This document shows positions 41,306 through 50,177 of a DNA stretch of 64,000 nt, one piece after another. The notes under the pieces were generated by a model. The model did not search any database. It was given only the letters and a program-made list of their open reading frames with translations, and was not told where the DNA came from. Both the position numbers and the translations under genes were made by a program. The DNA is from Flavobacteriales bacterium (GTDB lineage Bacteria; Bacteroidota; Bacteroidia; Flavobacteriales_F; PHOS-HE28). Where the stretch lies: positions 1,178,001 to 1,242,000 of the forward strand of contig JADJOI010000003.1 of the NCBI GenBank assembly GCA_016713875.1. The letters run 5' to 3'. Every line of letters starts with the position of its first letter. Position 1 is the first letter of the stretch.

Positions 41306-42691
41306 TCAGCGGAGGACCTTGGCCATTCGCTGTCCGAGTCCATCACTGCGTAGGATGTACAGGCCTTTCGCAGTATGGGTGAAATCAATAATGACGCTCA
41401 GCTGATCTGTGCCGACAGCATGGCGCATCACACATCGACCCGTTGCATCATGCACGGTCAACGTGCGGCATGCTTCGCCCCAGCCACTAACACTGAAGAT
41501 ACCATCCGAATGATCCTGCACCCGTAGAGATGCAAAGAAGGCCGGAGTGTCTTGCTCGTGTACGCCCAACGGCGTGCTACATGTATCCGCGAACGCCCCG
41601 CCGATCCATTTAGCCACCCCGTTCACCGGTATCCCATCTACGATGTTTCCCGGGGCCACAGCCACATAGAGCGTGTCCTGAAGGAATGCCAGGCTTGTCG
41701 CGGTCGCGCTCAATGGGAAGCTTGTGCCCAGGCCACACCACTGGGCCCCATTCCAGATGGCGATGCGTTCGGCGGGTACTTCACCGGCACAACCAATGCC
41801 ACCTGCTACGAACAACTTGTCCTCATGCACCACCATATCATATACCGGTGCGCTGAACGAGTAACCACAATAGACGTCCTGCAAATGGCCACCTACCGCA
41901 TGCCATTGATCGCCATCCCACCGCATGATACCATGTCCGGCATTGCCATCCGACAAGCGCACCGATCCGGCCGCGTACAACTCCCCGTTGTATACTGCCA
42001 AGGCCTTTAGCCCGGAAAACCCACCAAGAACGCCAGGGCCTAAGCCTATCCACTCCGTACCGGTATACCTCATGATCGCCCTCGTTCCGTCGCTCAGGTT
42101 GAGCGTTCCACAAGCTACTGGTTCGTTATCAAATAAAATGATATCCATTATCTGCGTGTTCGAGTTGAGCCCCGGAACTACGCTTAACTCGACCCATTGA
42201 CCTTCAGATCGCTTTGCTACGCCATTGCAGGTGTGCGCGTCTACCTCATCAAACGCACCAACAGCGTACAGTTCGTTCCCAATTACCTTCAGCTTGTTGA
42301 TCGTTCCATTCGAAAACGAGCCATACGGTGACCACTGACCATTAGCATAACAAGCAGCACGCTGAACCGCCACACCATCAACACTCGTGAACACACCACC
42401 TACAATAAGCGTATCCCTCCAGAGTACTGCAGTCTTTACCACCTGGTCGAAGATACCCAACGTATCCCATTGCCCCGCGGAGTACCGCAACAGTGTCGGT
42501 TGTCCTAACGCGAGTTGGAGATAGCCGCACACGTACAGTGAACCTGTGCCTGTATCCACAGGAAGGCTGAAGATCCAGTTCGTAGGCACCTGCAGTTGCG
42601 GCATGCCTGCGTCCACCCAGTTGTTCTGCGCCTGCAACACCCCAGGGCATGCGATGGCGATCGCACCTATCCAGGTCTGCATGATCTTCAA
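41306..42691 (-). CDS. Secreted T9SS cargo protein with propeller-like repeats
   Basis: 461 residues with a signal peptide ending LQAQ (residue 22). Repeats of the GVxxWdGxxWhxlG kind (GIMRWDGDQWHAVGG, IAIWNGAQWCGLGTS, VAKWIGGAFADTC) suggest a beta-propeller. The C-terminus is a T9SS sorting domain (LTVHDATGRCVMRHAVG, KGLYILRSDG). G+C content is lower than in most of the window. Encoded 3 bases downstream of the SBBP gene, so probably co-transcribed with it. Confidence 0.85.
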   Translation of the reverse strand: MKIMQTWIGAIAIACPGVLQAQNNWVDAGMPQLQVPTNWIFSLPVDTGTGSLYVCGYLQLALGQPTLLRYSAGQWDTLGIFDQVVKTAVLWRDTLIVGGVFTSVDGVAVQRAACYANGQWSPYGSFSNGTINKLKVIGNELYAVGAFDEVDAHTCNGVAKRSEGQWVELSVVPGLNSNTQIMDIILFDNEPVACGTLNLSDGTRAIMRYTGTEWIGLGPGVLGGFSGLKALAVYNGELYAAGSVRLSDGNAGHGIMRWDGDQWHAVGGHLQDVYCGYSFSAPVYDMVVHEDKLFVAGGIGCAGEVPAERIAIWNGAQWCGLGTSFPLSATATSLAFLQDTLYVAVAPGNIVDGIPVNGVAKWIGGAFADTCSTPLGVHEQDTPAFFASLRVQDHSDGIFSVSGWGEACRTLTVHDATGRCVMRHAVGTDQLSVIIDFTHTAKGLYILRSDGLGQRMAKVLR

Positions 42692-42694
42692 TGC

Positions 42695-44926
42695 TTAGCG
42701 CAACACGATTCGCGCCAAACGCGACGATGCCCCTTCAGTTCGGAGCAAATAAATGCCAGGTGACAAGTGCGCCAGGTTCAGGGTCGCAGAGCGCTGATGA
42801 GCACTGATCGCCATCCGGTGAACGATCTTTCCGGACGGGTCGAACACGGTCAAAGACCGGCTCGAGGGGTCCCAGCCCAACACCGTGAAGCGCCTGTGAT
42901 CGGTTTCGAGGACCATCAGCTGATCGCTCGTCTCGAACGAGCCATGGTCCGCAACCCCGGTGAAAAGGTCGGTGCAGAGGGCCACGAGGAACCCATCCCT
43001 TGTGCTGGGATAAAAATAGAGGTCATCGAACCAGGCCGGTGCGCCAGGGTTGTACAGCGGAAAAAATGAGAACTGATCCGTGTGTTTGGAGGTGTGCCCT
43101 CCTGCGTAGATGAGGGCGTTCCGCCAGGTGAGGGTGCAAATGTTCTCGCCAAAGATACCCGATCCACCTCCCAAATAGCTCGAATGGACCAGCACATGAG
43201 ACGGGGTGAAGACCATCAGCATAGCATCTAGCCCCTCTTGCACGGGACCCTGATAGTCAGAGACCAGTGCATCCTGAAAATAGACCCCGTTGAGCTCGGC
43301 TAGTGGAAGGGTCGCGTCTTCGGTGTAACCTGCCACATAGATGTTGCCGAAGGCATCGGTGGTGACACATTCCAGCACATTCTCACCGGTGCCGCTGATG
43401 TACGTGCCCCAGACAAGTTGTCGGCTACTAACAGCAAAGCGGAGGATGAATCCGGCCTGACCGGAATTGCTAGGGTCGTACCAACCTGATCCAGGTGCGA
43501 TCGGCATGTCTGTGCTCGTAGTGCCGCCCACCAGCAGGATATCACCGTTGGGAGCGATGGTCAGGCTGTTCGTGCCCGGCAGATCCTCACCTCCGCCACC
43601 GAAGGGTGTGGCCCATGTGCACACCGCGTTCTGGTTGAAGGCCAGGAGGAACGCATCCGTTCCACCGGCATTCGTGCTCTGGTCGTATGCAAAGGCGCCC
43701 CCGTCCACGGTGGTGACTTCGCCTTCCGACCAACCGGCTACCACGAATCCGGTCCCACTGGCACGCACATCCGTGGCGGCATCGTCCTCGTCGCTGCCAT
43801 ACGGCGTACACCAAAGCAGCTCGTCATCGCTCCCGAATAAGGCGATGAACCCATCCCTAGTGCCACCGGTATAGCTCCAACTTGTGGCACCGCTCATGGG
43901 CTGGATGGGCAAACCGGTTCCGTCGGTCTCACCCACGATCAGTAACCGATCCAGTCCGTCGAGCGCGATGCCGTAGGCTGCTTCCCTTCCGTCACCGAAG
44001 TAGGTAGACCAGAGGCAATTGCCGGAACCATCGAACTTACCGACAATGGCCTTGCGTTGCCCCCCCGAAGCGAGCTGATCATTGTACGCCCCGCTCTGGG
44101 GCCAGTTGAACAGGCTATTGTCTACCGAATAGCCCGTCACATAGACTTCCTGCGCGCTTTCCGCAACCACGCCCCAGCCCACGGTATGGTCCCCGGCCCC
44201 GCCCCAGTAGACTGTCCATAGTAGTTCGTGGTCCGGGCTGAACTTGGTGAGAAAGACCGCCTCCCCGGAGGAAACTAGCTGGATCCCGACGGTCTGGGGA
44301 AACGTGACGAATGCACTAAGCGAGTAGCCCACCACGTAGTAGTTACCATCGCTATCAGTGGTGCTGGCATAGATCCGCTCGCCATCGTCCCCGCCGAAAT
44401 AGGTGCCCCAGCACAGGGCATCCGGAGCGTTAACGTCTACCATAGGCTCAGGTCCGATCTGTAGCAGTACAGGCAGGTGCGGGTCGTAGTTATCGAACTG
44501 AAAAGACACCGTGCCCTGGCCTCCGCTGGTCTGGTACTCCGCATTCCAGTTTAGTGGAACTACGCCCCCCAAGGAGTCCACCTGGTAGGCTTGGGCTTGG
44601 CGGAATTCCAGCCACCGACCGTTGCGATACAGCCGTAGGGTGCCATTCACGTCTACGTTCAGACTATCCTGACCTTGGAAACCGAGAACTAGATTTCCTG
44701 GAATGAAGCCGGGTTGGCAAATAAAGGTCATCCGTGCGCCCGAACTACCACTGTAGAATTTCAGGTCGATATCTTCGAAAATGTCTTTGTACAGCAAGAT
44801 GTCATATCCATGTACTTCGATTAGCCCGTTGGGAGCTGTGTGATCAAGAAAGAAGTTCTTGTGATGTGCTTTAAGGTCATAGCTTTGAGGCATACGGAAC
44901 CTTGCTCCTTTACCAGAAGCGAACAT
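42695..44926 (-). CDS. SBBP/beta-propeller T9SS protein, 3' part of a frameshifted gene
   Basis: 743 codons. It contains many SBBP-type repeats (GGxxDxxAyxxxxDxxGnxYvxGys): WGTYFGGDDGERIYASTTDS, YWGGAGDHTVGWGVVAES, GDGREAAYGIALDGLDRLLI and so on. It closes with a T9SS sorting domain (LTVFDPSGKIVHRMAIS and GIYLLRTEG). The ATG at 44926 is inside the protein: in the frame before it the DNA reads YNIHMFASGKG, continuing the frame of the 5' fragment 44821-45204 after a one-base shift near 44945. The full gene runs 45204 to 42695. See the finding on the frameshift. Confidence 0.85.
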   Translation of the reverse strand: MFASGKGARFRMPQSYDLKAHHKNFFLDHTAPNGLIEVHGYDILLYKDIFEDIDLKFYSGSSGARMTFICQPGFIPGNLVLGFQGQDSLNVDVNGTLRLYRNGRWLEFRQAQAYQVDSLGGVVPLNWNAEYQTSGGQGTVSFQFDNYDPHLPVLLQIGPEPMVDVNAPDALCWGTYFGGDDGERIYASTTDSDGNYYVVGYSLSAFVTFPQTVGIQLVSSGEAVFLTKFSPDHELLWTVYWGGAGDHTVGWGVVAESAQEVYVTGYSVDNSLFNWPQSGAYNDQLASGGQRKAIVGKFDGSGNCLWSTYFGDGREAAYGIALDGLDRLLIVGETDGTGLPIQPMSGATSWSYTGGTRDGFIALFGSDDELLWCTPYGSDEDDAATDVRASGTGFVVAGWSEGEVTTVDGGAFAYDQSTNAGGTDAFLLAFNQNAVCTWATPFGGGGEDLPGTNSLTIAPNGDILLVGGTTSTDMPIAPGSGWYDPSNSGQAGFILRFAVSSRQLVWGTYISGTGENVLECVTTDAFGNIYVAGYTEDATLPLAELNGVYFQDALVSDYQGPVQEGLDAMLMVFTPSHVLVHSSYLGGGSGIFGENICTLTWRNALIYAGGHTSKHTDQFSFFPLYNPGAPAWFDDLYFYPSTRDGFLVALCTDLFTGVADHGSFETSDQLMVLETDHRRFTVLGWDPSSRSLTVFDPSGKIVHRMAISAHQRSATLNLAHLSPGIYLLRTEGASSRLARIVLR

Positions 44927-45204
44927 ATGGATGTTGTAAAGGTATCCAGGGTTCCAGATATATCATCGACCATTGCCATAGAAAATGCGACACGCGAACT
45001 ATCCAATAGCCAAGAGCGTGGTTGCGCGCCTTCGGAGTAAAACTTCACGCGACTGATCGGTCCGCCGTTTGGATCTGTGACCTGCCCTTTATTTTCCCAA
45101 TAACCTATGGACGGTTTCGGCTCCTCATAGTAAAGATCAGGTAGGTGCTGTGCGATCAGTGAAATTCCACCTAGCAAATGGAGGAGGACGACGATGCGTT
45201 TCAT
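44821..45204 (-). CDS. 5' fragment of the frameshifted SBBP T9SS gene
   Basis: From ATG 45204: signal peptide (MKRIVVLLHLLGGISLIAQ), then YYEEPKPSIGYWENKGQVTD and RVAFSMAMVDDISGTLDT, the usual N-terminus of SBBP-repeat proteins. The homology then passes to the other frame, and the rest of this frame to its stop at 44821 is out-of-frame translation. Two codons back, DTL would lead to YNIHMFASGK if one base were added, so this is a one-base deletion or a sequencing error. Confidence 0.7.
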   Translation of the reverse strand: MKRIVVLLHLLGGISLIAQHLPDLYYEEPKPSIGYWENKGQVTDPNGGPISRVKFYSEGAQPRSWLLDSSRVAFSMAMVDDISGTLDTFTTSICSLLVKEQGSVCLKAMTLKHITRTSFLITQLPTG

Positions 45205-45270
45205 GGGTCTAGTCAGATTCCTTAACTGAACCACCTCTTGAAATCCAAGGTGAAGCTAGATCTCCTACAA

Positions 45271-45278
45271 CGAAAATA
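45271..45278 (-). promoter_or_regulatory. Possible -7 element of the SBBP-T9SS gene pair
   Basis: TATTTTCG on the minus strand, 66 bases before the ATG at 45204, in an AT-richer stretch. Low certainty. Confidence 0.35.
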
Positions 45279-45315
45279 CAAAGGATGCCGCACAAGGGTA
45301 CCCTTACCTATCGCC

Positions 45316-46272
45316 CTACCCCAGGTATTCCTCCACTGCCCGCTGCACCCGGGCATTGATGTCCTCCGTGGGTGCGGGCCGGAAGGCCTGGCCGGTGATG
45401 CGCTCGTAGAGCTCCACGTAGCGGTCGGTGACGCTGTGCACGAAGGCATCGTCCATGGTGGGCACCTGCTGGCCTTCCTTGCCCATGAAGCCGCCGGCGA
45501 TGAGCCATTCGCGCACGAACTCCTTGCTGAGCTGCTTCTGGCGTTCGCCGAGGGCCTGCCGCTCGGCATAGCCGTCGGCGTAGAAGTAGCGGCTGCTGTC
45601 GGGCGTGTGCACCTCGTCGATGAGCAGGATGCGGCCATCGGGCGTGCGGCCGAACTCGTACTTGGTGTCCACCAGCAGCAGGCCGCGTTCGGCGGCGATG
45701 CGGCCGCCCTCGGCGAAGAGCGCCAGGGCGTATCGCTGCATGCTGTCCCACTCCTGCGGCGTGCACAGGCCGCGGGCCAGGATCTCGTCCGTCGTGATGT
45801 CCTCGTCGTGCCCCACGTCGGCCTTGGTGCTGGGCGTGATGATCGGTGCGGGGAAGCGGTCGTTCTCCCGCAGGCCTTCGGGCAGGGCGGCCCCGCAGAG
45901 CATGCGCGCGCCGCTCTGGTAGGTGCGCCAGGCGTGGCCGGCGAGGTAACCGCGCACCACCATCTCCACCTTCACGGTGGTGCAGGCGGTGCCGATGACG
46001 ACATTGGGATCGGGTGAGGCCTGGGCCCAGTTGGGCGCCACGGAACGTGTGGCCTCCAGCATGTGCCAGCTGAGCTGGCTGAGCACCTGGCCCTTGTGCG
46101 GGATGCCGCGGGGCAGCACCACGTCGAAGGCGCTGATGCGGTCGCTGGCCACCAGCAGGACGCGACCGTCGGCGAGGGTGTACACGTCGCGCACCTTGCC
46201 GCGGTACACCTGGGTGATGAGCGGGTGGCGGAGCTCGGAACGCATCAGGGTCCCGGCGAGGACGGTGTTCAT
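45316..46272 (-). CDS. purC: Phosphoribosylaminoimidazole-succinocarboxamide synthase
   Basis: SAICAR synthase of purine synthesis. 318 residues, of the longer yeast-like type. Motifs: VYRGKVRDVYTLADG, ASDRISAFDVVLPRGIPHKG (in parts), VEMVVRGYLAGHAW and the C-terminal LIDEVHTPDSSRYFYADGY. The start overlaps the phoH stop by ATGA, so the two are co-transcribed. Confidence 0.97.
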   Translation of the reverse strand: MNTVLAGTLMRSELRHPLITQVYRGKVRDVYTLADGRVLLVASDRISAFDVVLPRGIPHKGQVLSQLSWHMLEATRSVAPNWAQASPDPNVVIGTACTTVKVEMVVRGYLAGHAWRTYQSGARMLCGAALPEGLRENDRFPAPIITPSTKADVGHDEDITTDEILARGLCTPQEWDSMQRYALALFAEGGRIAAERGLLLVDTKYEFGRTPDGRILLIDEVHTPDSSRYFYADGYAERQALGERQKQLSKEFVREWLIAGGFMGKEGQQVPTMDDAFVHSVTDRYVELYERITGQAFRPAPTEDINARVQRAVEEYLG

Positions 46273-47234
46273 GGCGTGCGAGCGGATTGGTCGCGCTGCT
46301 CCTGATCCTTGAAGGCGACGAGCACCTTGGTGACGAGCTCGTGGCGGATGACATCCTTCTCATCGAGCTCGATGATGGCGATGCCTTCCACGCTGCGCAA
46401 CATGCCGATGCCCTTGTCCAGGCCGCTGGGGCTGTGCTTGGGCAGGTCCACCTGGGTGAGGTCGCCGGTGATGACGAACTTGGCGTTGCGGCCCATGCGA
46501 GTGAGGAACATCTTGAGCTGGGGCAGGGTGGCGTTCTGGGCCTCGTCGAGGATCACGAAGGCGTGGTCGAGGGTGCGGCCGCGCATGAAGGCCAGGGGGG
46601 CGATCTGGATGACGCCGGTCTCCAGATGCTCGGCCAGGCGGCCGGCGGGGATCATGTCCTTGAGCGCATCGTAGAGCGGCTGCAGGTAGGGATCGAGCTT
46701 CTCGCGCAGGTCGCCGGGCAGGAAGCCGAGGTTCTCCCCCGCCTCCACGGCGGGCCGGGTGAGGATGATGCGGCGCACCTGCTTCTCCTTGAGGGCGCGC
46801 ACGGCCAGGGCCACGGCGGTGTACGTCTTGCCGGTGCCGGCGGGCCCCACGGCGAACACCATGTCGTGGGTGCGCACGGCCTCCACCAGCCGCTGCTGGT
46901 TGCGGGTGCGGGCCTTGACGCGGAGACCGGCGTTGCCGTGCACCAGCACATCGGCGTCCTCCGCGCTGGGTTCGGTGTCCGGGGCGCCGCCCATGATGTC
47001 GTCGAGCACCTTGCGCGGCAGTTCGTTGTAGCGGCCCACATGCTCCACGAGCTGATCGAAGCGCTCGGCGAAGACGCTGATGTCCTCGTCGTTGCCGATC
47101 ACCTTCAAGGTGTCGCCACGCGCTACGAGGTTGAGCTTCGGGAAGAAGCCGCGGATGATGCGCAGATGCTGGTCGTTGGCGCCGAAGACCGCGATCGGGT
47201 CCACCGCCGTCACTTGAATGGAAAGCTCGCCCAC
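46269..47234 (-). CDS. phoH: PhoH-like ATPase
   Basis: 321-residue PhoH family P-loop protein. Walker A is in GPAGTGKTYTAVALAV, Walker B in FVILDEAQNATLPQLKMFLTRMG (in parts), with GDLTQVDLP and the N-terminal KH-like LKVIGNDEDISVFAERFDQ. Members are RNA-linked helicase-like ATPases, sometimes fused to RNases; a role in ribosome or RNA handling is a family inference. First gene before purC, with a promoter facing the SAM hydrolase gene. Confidence 0.93.
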   Translation of the reverse strand: MGELSIQVTAVDPIAVFGANDQHLRIIRGFFPKLNLVARGDTLKVIGNDEDISVFAERFDQLVEHVGRYNELPRKVLDDIMGGAPDTEPSAEDADVLVHGNAGLRVKARTRNQQRLVEAVRTHDMVFAVGPAGTGKTYTAVALAVRALKEKQVRRIILTRPAVEAGENLGFLPGDLREKLDPYLQPLYDALKDMIPAGRLAEHLETGVIQIAPLAFMRGRTLDHAFVILDEAQNATLPQLKMFLTRMGRNAKFVITGDLTQVDLPKHSPSGLDKGIGMLRSVEGIAIIELDEKDVIRHELVTKVLVAFKDQEQRDQSARTP

Positions 47235-47277
47235 GTGCGGTGCTTGGAGGGTGCGGAGCAGGGGATCCGCGCGCCCT

Positions 47278-47285
47278 TACATTTG
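47278..47285 (+). promoter_or_regulatory. -7 element toward the SAM hydrolase gene
   Basis: TACATTTG, an exact TAnnTTTG; 54 bases before the ATG at 47340. Confidence 0.5.
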
Positions 47286-47291
47286 ACCGGC

Positions 47292-47299
47292 CGAAGGTA
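47292..47299 (-). promoter_or_regulatory. -7 element toward phoH
   Basis: TACCTTCG on the minus strand, 57 bases before the phoH start; the two divergent elements lie 6 bases apart in a 105-base gap. Confidence 0.5.
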
Positions 47300-47339
47300 G
47301 CCGATCACGAACGACCGGCGACGCACGCGGCCCCGCACG

Positions 47340-48164
47340 ATGGCGATCATCACCCTCACCACGGACATGGGCGTGAAGGACCACTACGTGGCCGTGGTGA
47401 AGGGCAGCATCCTGGGTCAGGCACCCGGCGCGGTCATCGTGGACATCAGTCACCAGATCACGCCGTTCGACAACGCGCAGGCGGCCTTCGTGCTCCGCAA
47501 CGCATACCCCGCCTTCCCGGCGGGCACGGTACACCTGATCGGCATCGACCCCGAGGCCGGTCCGCAGACGCCCCACGTGGTGGCGGCGCACGACGGGCAC
47601 TGGTTCGTAGGGGCGGACAACGGCATCTTCAGCCTGTTGTTCGATGGCCGTCCGCAGGAGGTACACACCTTGCGGATGGTGACGGACGCAGCGGACGCCA
47701 CCTTCCCGCTGCGGGGCGTGCTGGCGCGGGCGGCGTGCCACCTGGCACTGGGCGGGACCATCGACGCCATCGCTGACCCGCGCGCCGGGGTGCGACAGCA
47801 GCTCGGCTTCGTTCCGGCCTTGGACCAGGAGAGCATCCGCGGCGTGGTGATCCATGTGGACGCTTACGGGAACGTGGTCACCAACATCCACCACGACCAC
47901 TTCGCGGCGATGGTGCAGGACCGGCCCTTCCGCATCACCTTCGGTCGTTCGCAGTACGACATCACGGCGCTGCACCGCACTTACGGCGAAGTGCCGCAGG
48001 GCGAGCGGGTAGCCTTCTTCGGGGCCAGCGGGTTGCTGGAGATCGCGGTGAACAAAGGCGTGGAGGGCGGCGGCGGCGGCGCAGCGCGGCTGTTCGGGCT
48101 GCACGTGCAGGACCCGGTGCGTGTGGAGCTGAAGGACGTGGTGCGGCAACTGGCGGCCTCATGA
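47340..48164 (+). CDS. SAM hydroxide adenosyltransferase / chlorinase-like (DUF62)
   Basis: 274 residues of the SAM-dependent hydroxide adenosyltransferase family, which splits S-adenosylmethionine to adenosine and methionine. N-terminal domain: ITLTTDMGVKDHYVAVVKG, VDISHQITPFD, and DNGIFSLLF; C-terminal domain: HVDAYGNVVTNIHHDHF and GLLEIAVNKG. The Asp and His residues of the family catalytic Asp-Arg-His set are in place as far as can be read. The next gene starts inside its stop (ATGA). Confidence 0.9.
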   Translation: MAIITLTTDMGVKDHYVAVVKGSILGQAPGAVIVDISHQITPFDNAQAAFVLRNAYPAFPAGTVHLIGIDPEAGPQTPHVVAAHDGHWFVGADNGIFSLLFDGRPQEVHTLRMVTDAADATFPLRGVLARAACHLALGGTIDAIADPRAGVRQQLGFVPALDQESIRGVVIHVDAYGNVVTNIHHDHFAAMVQDRPFRITFGRSQYDITALHRTYGEVPQGERVAFFGASGLLEIAVNKGVEGGGGGAARLFGLHVQDPVRVELKDVVRQLAAS

Positions 48165-48475
48165 TCGTGCGGTTGGTGCGCATGAGCTTCCGCCCTGGGG
48201 AGGCCGAGGGATTCCTGGAACTGTTCGAAGGCTGGCGGCATCGCATCATCACCATGCCGGGCTGTCTGCACCTGGAGCTGCTGCGCGACGCCGACGATCC
48301 CCGCATCTTCTTCACCTACAGCCTGTGGCGGTCCGCCGAAGACCTGGAACACTATCGCCGCTCCCCCGTTTTCGCCGAGGTGTGGCCGGTGGTGAAGGCC
48401 CTGTTCGACGCCCCCGCGCAGGCCTGGAGCTGCGCCCGCCTGCATCACATGGACGCCAAGCCCGAGCCTGCATGA
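48161..48475 (+). CDS. ABM (antibiotic biosynthesis monooxygenase-like) domain protein
   Basis: 104-residue protein of the small ferredoxin-like ABM fold: IVRLVRMSFRPGEAEGFLEL, GCLHLELLRDADDPRIFFTYSLW (in parts) and AEDLEHYRRSPVF. These are dimeric monooxygenase or haem-degrading-like proteins, many of unknown activity. Starts in the ATGA of the SAM hydrolase gene and its own stop overlaps the TPR gene by ATGA, so all three form one operon. Confidence 0.85.
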   Translation: MIVRLVRMSFRPGEAEGFLELFEGWRHRIITMPGCLHLELLRDADDPRIFFTYSLWRSAEDLEHYRRSPVFAEVWPVVKALFDAPAQAWSCARLHHMDAKPEPA

Positions 48476-49347
48476 ACCGCATCATCGCCCTATCCCTCCT
48501 CTTCATCCCCATCATCGCTTCCGCCCAGAGCGACGCGCTGCTGCGTTCGGCTGAGACCGCCTACGCAAGCGGCGAGCTGGACAGTGCGCTGGCGCGGGTG
48601 GAACGGGCGATCGCGGCGGACCGGACCTCGGCGCGGGCCTACAAACTGCGCGGCGACATCCGCCAGCGGCTGAAGCAACTGGAGCTGGCGCTGATCGATT
48701 ACAAGGAGAGCGAGACCCTGGACCCCAACAACGCCCGGCTTTTCGTAAGCCGGTCGGCCGCGCGCATCACCGAGGGCAACATCAAGGGGGCGCTGCGCGA
48801 CCTGGACCACGCCATCGAGCTGGATCCGGCCGATGCCGATGCGTGGTACAACCGGGCCTGCGCCCACTACCTGGTGCAGGACAACGCCCAGGCGTTGAAG
48901 GACACCGAGAAGGCGCTGAAGCTGCGCGACGACCATGCTGAGGCGCTGTTCCTGGGCGGCGTGGTGAAGGGCGAGCTGTTCAAGGAGGACGCGGGTCTGG
49001 ACGACATCCGGCGGGCGCTGGCGCTGAAGCCGGAGATCCCCGGCGGGCGGATGAGCGCGGCCATCCTGCTGTACGAGATGGAGCGCTTCGAAGAGGCCAT
49101 CGCGGGCTTCACGGAAGTGCTGGCGAAGGACACCGCCTCGGCCGACCTGCGCGACGCGCACTACTACCGGGGCGACAGCCACTACAACCTGAAGCGCAAG
49201 GAGGAGGCCTGCCGCGACTGGCGGGCCAGCGCCAAGCTCGGCGACAAGGACGCGGTGTTCATCGTGAAGAACTACTGCGACACGGACCAGGAGAAGATCC
49301 CCAAGAAGCCGCAGCGCAAGCGCCGCAAGACGGTGGTCTCCTTCTGA
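48472..49347 (+). CDS. Exported TPR protein
   Basis: 291 residues with a signal peptide (MNRIIALSLLFIPIIASAQ) and about six TPR units (RAYKLRGDIRQRLKQLELAL, ARLFVSRSAARITEGNIKGAL, AWYNRACAHYLVQDNAQALK). The C-terminus is very basic (KIPKKPQRKRRKTV). Overlaps the ABM gene by 4 bases. Function unknown. Confidence 0.85.
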   Translation: MNRIIALSLLFIPIIASAQSDALLRSAETAYASGELDSALARVERAIAADRTSARAYKLRGDIRQRLKQLELALIDYKESETLDPNNARLFVSRSAARITEGNIKGALRDLDHAIELDPADADAWYNRACAHYLVQDNAQALKDTEKALKLRDDHAEALFLGGVVKGELFKEDAGLDDIRRALALKPEIPGGRMSAAILLYEMERFEEAIAGFTEVLAKDTASADLRDAHYYRGDSHYNLKRKEEACRDWRASAKLGDKDAVFIVKNYCDTDQEKIPKKPQRKRRKTVVSF

Positions 49348-49414
49348 TCCGCCGTTCCCCCGGTGGTGTGCGCCGGGTCCAGGTGCCACGGCCCGATGGG
49401 CGGCGCGCCCACGC

Positions 49415-49422
49415 TATCTTCG
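49415..49422 (+). promoter_or_regulatory. -7 element of the gldF-gldG operon
   Basis: TATCTTCG, 28 bases before the ATG at 49451. Confidence 0.6.
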
Positions 49423-49450
49423 GCCGCCTTTTCCAGCGGACAGCTACAGC

Positions 49451-50176
49451 ATGCGGGCGTTGATCATCAAGGAGGTGCGGGGCTTCGCGGGCTCGCTCAT
49501 CGGCCACATCACCGTGGTGGTCTTCCTGTTGATCACCGGGCTCTTCCTGTGGGTGTTCCCGGACAACCTGCTGGACCTGGGCTACGCGGACATGGCGCCT
49601 TTGTTCCAGCTGGCGCCGTGGGTCTTCCTCTTCCTGGTGCCGGCGGTGACGATGCGCAGCTTCAGCGAGGAACGCCGCACGGGCACCATCGAGCTGTTGC
49701 TGACCAAGCCCCTGAGCGAGGGCGCCATCGTCGCGGCCAAGTACATCGCCGCGGTGGTGCTGGTGATGGCGGCGCTGCTACCCACGCTGGTGTACGTGTG
49801 GAGCGTGATGGAGCTGGCGGTGCCGGCGGGCAACATCGACCGGGGGGGCACCTGGGGCTCGTACCTGGGGCTGCTGATGCTGGGCGGCTGTTTCGCCGCG
49901 GTGGGCGTGTTCGCCTCGGCGCTCACCGACAGCCAGATCGTGGCCTTCCTGATCACGGTCTTCCTGTGCTTCTGCCTGTTCATGGGCTTCGACCTGGTGG
50001 CCAGCTTCGACGCCTTCGGCGCGTTGGAGGGCCCCATCAAGGCGATGGGCATCCAGGAGCACTACCGCAGCATCAGCCGCGGGGTGGTGGACCTGCGCGA
50101 CGTGCTCTACTTCGGTGGGGTGGCCGCCATCTTCCTGCTGGCCACGCGCACGGTGCTCCAAAGCCGCAGTTGGTGA
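49451..50176 (+). CDS. gldF: Gliding-motility-associated ABC transporter permease GldF
   Basis: 241-residue ABC-2 type permease with six membrane segments: LIGHITVVVFLLITGLFLWVF, LFQLAPWVFLFLVPAVTMRS, VVLVMAALLPTLVYVW and LLMLGGCFAAVGVFASALT. The stretch MRSFSEERRTGTIELLLTKPL is typical of the family. With GldG it forms the membrane part of the GldAFG complex, known from Flavobacterium gliding; the ATPase gldA is not in the window. Two bases before gldG. Many non-gliding Bacteroidota also carry gldFG. Confidence 0.88.
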   Translation: MRALIIKEVRGFAGSLIGHITVVVFLLITGLFLWVFPDNLLDLGYADMAPLFQLAPWVFLFLVPAVTMRSFSEERRTGTIELLLTKPLSEGAIVAAKYIAAVVLVMAALLPTLVYVWSVMELAVPAGNIDRGGTWGSYLGLLMLGGCFAAVGVFASALTDSQIVAFLITVFLCFCLFMGFDLVASFDAFGALEGPIKAMGIQEHYRSISRGVVDLRDVLYFGGVAAIFLLATRTVLQSRSW

Positions 50177-50177
50177 C

